From the NCBI GenBank assembly GCA_019137255.1, contig WPDH01000481.1, forward strand, positions 1-60,076: a stretch of DNA of 60,076 nucleotides, read 5' to 3'. The notes beneath the pieces were generated by a model. That model was given only the letters and a program-made list of their open reading frames with translations. It did not search any database and was not told the DNA's origin. Positions 55,878 to 60,076 of the stretch are shown here, piece after piece; the stretch's first letter is position 1, and every line of letters starts with the position of its first letter. A program made the translations under genes and the position numbers. The DNA is from Corinectria fuckeliana. Lineage: Eukaryota > Ascomycota > Sordariomycetes > Hypocreales > Nectriaceae.

Positions 55878-57419
55878 TCACCGCTGGATCGTCACCTCGG
55901 TGGTGCGGACGATGCCCGCCTTGAACGGGCCCGGGCTGTCGCCCAGGATCATCTCCTCGCTGCCCGACCGGTTGTCGCCGTCGGAGTTGCCGTCATTCTT
56001 GTAGAAGGTTGTCGTCATGCCCGTGGCGGCACCGCCGTCGGAGTCGCCCTCGAGGCGCCGGTCGCCGAGCTCGAAGTCGTTGTTGCGCGAGAAGTCGGAG
56101 ACGTTGCCGGGAGCGCGGCCTCCGCCGCCCGTCAGCCGGTGGGAGTGCGCGCCGTAGGAGCGGTGGCCGTAGGGCGTCGAGTTGTAGTACGAGGACAGCT
56201 TGAGGGCCCTGCTCACGAGAGGCTTGAGCGAGGGCGCGCAGGCGGCGATCATGCCGAGGTTTAGCTGGAGGCTGGGAGCTCGTCAGAACGATGAACTGGA
56301 TGGACGATATAGAAAGCAACTCACAATCCCCAGAACTGAACCCATTGGTGGCTAGTGACAGTTTAGTCGTTATGGGATGCTTGATCACGTCTACAAAAGG
56401 GGGTTCGGCTTACAAGGTCTTGTCCGTGTCTTTTGAGAAGGCGATTTGGTACACGGCCTTCAAGATCCCCATCACAACGGCCCTGTGACACCCGGGTTAG
56501 CAGTCCTATCCCAACACAGAAGAAGAAAGTACGCACACGTATCCGAGACTGAGAATGCCAATGAGGTACAGCCGAGTTCGAAGCTTCATCTGCAGCGTCC
56601 AGATGATGGGTATAGGGAACGTCGCGAATAGGACGTCGGTGAAGATGTTGAACGCTACGCCAGTTAGCAAGCGTCCCTTCCAAGTCGAGGAAAGCACAAA
56701 CAGGTATTGATGAGCGCGAATTGCACAAAGAGCGCGGGCGGATAGCATGTTCCGCCGACGCGAGGATCCCAGTGCGCCGCCATGGGCCGGCAGTGGAGGA
56801 AGAAGGTCATGACTCCCATGAAGCTGTATGCTGAGACGAAGCCTACGGCATTGTCAGGACTACCCCCTTAACTTACGGCGGTAGGAGACGGTGCGAGAGT
56901 GTCGAGTAGCTGGAACCTACCGATGCTGGTCCACAGCGACCAGAAATACCACTTGCTCTGGCTGAGTCGCAGCAGGTTCAGGGCAATGGAGATCTTGAGA
57001 AGCGCCATGGCACAGGTGGCGGAGATGACGGACTGCCAGAAGCCGACCTTCTGGAGCTCGATGTAGTCCAAGAGTTCGATGGTGTCTGTGTGGTGTCCGA
57101 GGCCGTGGAAGGCCTGGATGACGAAGATGACCCATCCGGTGAGGGCGCAGATCTGTTTGGAGCCGAAAGGCGCCCGGGTTAACTGTCCAATCTTGACCAA
57201 GCCGCCCAGCCTCTGTGTCGAACTCACCGCCGAGGCCACCATGGTCCAGTCGTCCCGTCCAGCGGCCTTGACCATCCCCAGCCGCACGTAGAGGCGCAGG
57301 CCGGCGCAGGTGAGCGCCAGCACGTGGAAGGTTGTGGTGACGGCGAGGATCCGGGAGAGGTTGCTCTCCGCCGCCCTCGCGGGATCGATGGGGGCGTTTA
57401 CATCCGTCGTCGACGACAT
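55878..57419 (-). CDS. Pth11-like seven-transmembrane protein (fungal rhodopsin-like domain), seven exons
   Basis: Exons 57228-57419, 56921-57152, 56702-56842, 56537-56654, 56414-56482, 56325-56351 and 55878-56271 give 390 residues. Introns are 47-78 nt, and every junction keeps phase. Seven hydrophobic helices can be traced: ILAVTTTFHVLALTCAGL, ICALTGWVIFVIQAF, the SVISATCAMALLKISIAL region, FVSAYSFMGVMTFFLHC, NIFTDVLFATFPIPIIW, YLIGILSLGYVAVVMGIL and LQLNLGMIAACAPSLKPL. The RDDW near helix 2, the LLKISIALNLLRL helix and the AACAPSLKPL end are hallmarks of the fungal 'rhodopsin domain' (SAT4/Pth11-type) family of plasma-membrane proteins. Some of these are surface sensors. No CFEM domain is present. 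The cytoplasmic tail is Ser/Gly/Asp-rich. Exon 6 is only 27 nt. The start is taken at 57419; an in-frame ATG at 57521 would add 34 residues. Ligand unknown. Confidence 0.88.
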
Positions 57420-58415
57420 GGTCGTTGGTTCGTTGATTTCCGAGGCTTCGTTGTACAGCCTCTCTGATACCGACCGAGATCGACCAAAGGACCCGGGGAG
57501 CTGGTTCGCGAAGAGGGGCATGTAAATGGATGCCGTAGCACGCAGACCCGGCGAGGTGGTTCGGGATTGGGGAGGGCACCCTTTTCAACGCTGGCGGTTC
57601 TAGACTACGGAGTGTCAATCTACGACATGCGGCCTGGAAGGGGGAACGGCATTACATCCTGCTACCAGTCTTGAAATGGGAACTGCGAACAGGTCGTCCG
57701 CCCGCCCTGTGCCGTGCCATCGCATATTGCCACGGCAGTACGAGTTTACACAGGTGTGCTCCAATAGTCTCCTGTCCTGGTCATGAAAGGCCTAAGCGCA
57801 CCGATGCTTTCTTTTTGCCAGACGCGGCCCGTTCACGAGGATGTATGGCGCAAGGATCACCGCCGCAAAGCGTACGGGTAACTACTTCGAAAGATACTCT
57901 GTACTTGGTGGGATGTGTCTCCGGACAGGTCTACGGAAACCAGCTTGGCTGCAACATTGCCCGGCGACTGGGTCTGGTTGAGGGAGTTGCCAAAAGCCGA
58001 GACTCGGAGGGCAGAAGACCCGGGGCTGTGGACCCGGAACTTTGCACATTGGTGGCCAGGTTGCTAGGGATTGCAGGTCCCGATGCCGTCCTGCAGGGGA
58101 CCCAAGAAGGCGGAATTCATCATCAACGCTGTTGCAGAATGCCGATGGAGGAGATTTTGCAGGACCTGCAGACTTAGCCCAGTTGCTAATTACCGAGACT
58201 CGGCGTTGATTGGGATCTGCGTGTATGATCACTAACTCACTTATATCTTCTGGAGTAACTTGTAAGTCGGTACCTGGGTGTGTAAGTCAAAACCGCAACT
58301 ATCGGGGTTAGACTCGCGGTTGACAGCGGACGGACCACGGGAGGAGCGGCAGGCGGCGAGCTTGGGGAAAGAATACGGGAATATCAGCTCCGTTAGTCGC
58401 GGGATGGGATGTTAG
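57420..58415. other. Gene-poor region
   Basis: Promoter of the Pth11-like gene and about 0.8 kb beyond. A 168-codon frame at 57671-58177 has no recognisable domain and an overlapping opposite frame, so it is not called as a gene. Confidence 0.4.
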
Positions 58416-58800
58416 ACAAGGAGCAGACCTCCACCGCGCACGCGCTACGGCCTGTTTGAACTAGCAGGGCAGACAGACAAGGTCACCGAGCTGAGAATCG
58501 TCTTTTTTACCCTGGCATTTGGGTGATGGCCTCATCGGACTGCTTCTGACCAGGCTGAGAGCCGCGATGGTGACGGAGGTCCAGCGTTGCACCATCCTCA
58601 GGGGGTTCCAGATTGATCCCGAGACAGGCGACCGACCGGCTGAAGATGACGGACGGTGGTGGCTTTTCAGCCTCGTACGTAGTACAGAGGAGGGTTGAGC
58701 GAAGGAAGACCTAGCCTACTTCCTGGAGGATGTCCTACAGAAGACCATCGCCCGGGACTAGGGCGGGCCTGGAATCCCCGTCCGCCTTGGGCACAGGCCT
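58416..58800 (+). pseudogene. Decayed coding relic of unknown family
   Basis: From 58416 one frame reads in a protein-like way (RYGLFELAGQTDKVTELRIV) and ends at a TGA at 58524-58526. If a single base is skipped near 58521-58523, the sense continues in the next frame: DGLIGLLLTRLRAAMVTEV, then RGFQIDPETGDRPAEDDGRW and STEEG. It is stopped by TGA (58696-58698), continues AKEDLAYFLEDVLQKTIARD, and is stopped again by TAG (58759-58761), after which about ten more sensible codons follow. One TGG codon at each of the last two stops would restore sense. I do not recognise the family. Composition and periodicity argue for an old gene rather than chance, but this is a visual judgement on about 115 codons. 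Confidence 0.4.
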
Positions 58801-59689
58801 GCAAAACCCTTAGACTAGCTATCCCCACGATTTACCGGTAACGGGATGGTTCGTCTCCTCGGTCTCCACACTCAACTTCAAGTTTGGATGAGAAGGATGG
58901 ATGCTTGATTGGTCGGACTTGCTAGTCTACCGTTCGGGCAAGGATGGACAAGGCGAACTGTTACCAGGCGTCTTTTCCATGGCAAGATGGAAAGCTGGGA
59001 CTCCAATAACGCAAGTAGCTCGTTTTGGCTTGTTGCTTCCTAAGTTACACTCGATCGCATGAGACGACTGCCCTTCTATAAAGTCGGACTCTACGAGCGA
59101 GCCGGCAAGGTCGGGACAAGGTAGTGTAGTGTCCTCCTACAAAAAGTCTGGTCCGCGGAGCCCCCCCGTTAGAACTCGTGGCCTGCCTCCCTCCAAGTAT
59201 CGCCTGACCGTCCAACTTGTCGCATGAGTGAGAGAGACGAGGGGAGACACGGAGTCGTAAGTCTGCCCATTGCCGACTATACTATGCGCATAGTAGGTTC
59301 AGGCTCGACTAGGGTGCAGACGGGAAACCCAGCGGAAGTGAAGAAAGACCCGGTCTTATTCGACCCTGGAACAGATGCCAAATGAAGGTGACTAGGACAA
59401 CGGTGTTATCCTTCGTACGGAGTTGAAGCGGTGGCTCGTGGCCCACCATGACTGCTACGCCAGTCTCAGAGACCGACGTGAGCTGCGGCTTACGACAGGG
59501 AGCAAGACCGGAGCGACCCTCTGAATGGCTCCGTCGTGGTTCGCCTATAGCTCCATTCCATCCTGTCGAGGGGGTGGTCTTCGATGGATGGTAACTCCCA
59601 CGTGGCCAACACGACGGCGCGCCTGTCGAAGCCGCCAAAGTCTGTTGGGTGCGTCAGATGCAGGGGGTGTACAGAAGGCTATAGGGCCT
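58801..59689. other. Gene-poor region next to the AT-rich block
   Basis: About 0.9 kb of normal-GC sequence. A minus-strand frame of 109 codons (59309-59638) has no recognisable domain. It may hold further repeat or gene relics that I cannot identify. Confidence 0.35.
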
Positions 59690-60076
59690 GGTGTCTCATA
59701 TTAACTTTTTTTAGAAATTTTGCTAGAGTTATCTTATACTATACGCTTATATAATCTTATATGCTCTTATATAATCCTATTTTATATATATTAATTAATC
59801 TCTAAATATTTTTAAGTTTTTTTTTACTAAAGTTACTTAATATAATATACTCTTATATAATCTTATTATATATATTTACTTAGACTTTAAGATTAAGAGT
59901 ATATAACCTTAGGTTATATATCTTGCTATAGCTTAAAAAAACCTCTTATTATAACTTAATTTTTTCTTTTCTTTTTTTTAATATTTTATTTTTAAGTATT
60001 AATACTTTCTCTTTTTAATTAGATTTATACTTTTATATTACCTTTTTAATTACTATTTTTTTATATATAGTTTTAT
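59690..60076. repeat. AT-rich, RIP-like block, continues beyond the window
   Basis: Composition changes abruptly near 59690 to A/T-dominated sequence with tandem-like units (a TCTTATAT... motif recurs near 59730, 59750 and 59850). It closely resembles the left-end block and has no frame of any length. Confidence 0.7.

Noticed and set aside
12856..57419. Possible secondary-metabolite, CRISPR or defence cluster
   Set aside because: No polyketide synthase, NRPS, terpene, NLR or similar core enzyme was found, and the genes belong to unrelated housekeeping processes; CRISPR arrays are not expected in a fungal nucleus and no spaced repeats were seen.
57671..58177. 168-codon plus-strand frame between the Pth11-like gene and the right-end relic
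   Set aside because: No domain, no codon bias visible, and an overlapping minus-strand frame of similar quality.

Overview
The window is nuclear DNA of a filamentous ascomycete (Pezizomycotina, most likely a Sordariomycete). The protein genes are interrupted by short introns of about 47-106 nt (one of 248 nt) with GT..AG ends and CTAAC/CTGAC-type branch sites. Several proteins belong to fungus-specific families (IEC3, Pth11-like 7TM, fungal sedolisin). A U2 snRNA gene is present. Both ends are TA-saturated DNA of the kind left by repeat-induced point mutation (RIP); the 57 kb between them has ordinary base composition.

Layout. 1-2.0 kb: AT-rich, probably RIP-mutated repeat. 4.0-9.7 kb: a BUD2/CLA2-like RasGAP (+) facing a Hsp90 co-chaperone cyclophilin-40 (-). 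12.9-16.8 kb: D-aminoacyl-tRNA deacylase (-, 5 exons) divergent from the CCR4-NOT subunit NOT3/NOT5 (+, 3 exons). 16.8-23.1 kb: no gene seen, but three very long G or C homopolymers. 23.1-27.5 kb: a small zinc-finger protein (+) and an AT-hook protein of unknown function (-). 28.1-29.3 kb: a dead aminoglycoside-phosphotransferase-like gene with one frameshift and four RIP-type stop codons. 29.9-32.9 kb: a long coiled-coil protein and a GNAT acetyltransferase. 35.2-39.2 kb: mitochondrial NADP-isocitrate dehydrogenase (+) and the INO80 subunit IEC3 (-). 40.0-48.9 kb: the SM protein SLY1 (-, 5 exons) divergent from a PNUTS/Ppn1-like PP1-docking CCCH protein (+). 49.4-50.9 kb: translin (-, 4 exons) and U2 snRNA (-). 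52.6-57.4 kb: a secreted sedolisin (S53) with both active-site aspartates changed to asparagine, facing a seven-exon Pth11-like membrane protein (-). 57.4-59.7 kb: gene-poor, with one decayed coding relic. 59.7 kb to end: AT-rich again.

Most genes are single-copy housekeeping functions (mRNA decay, transcription termination, chromatin remodelling, vesicle fusion, proofreading, protein folding, central metabolism). They are unrelated neighbours, not a pathway cluster, and I see no biosynthetic or defence island. The most notable items are the substituted sedolisin, the RIP-killed phosphotransferase, the homopolymer-rich gene desert, the U2 locus and the decayed relic near 58.5 kb. Exon borders were worked out by hand from splice signals, reading phase and family similarity; no alignment or transcript data were available.
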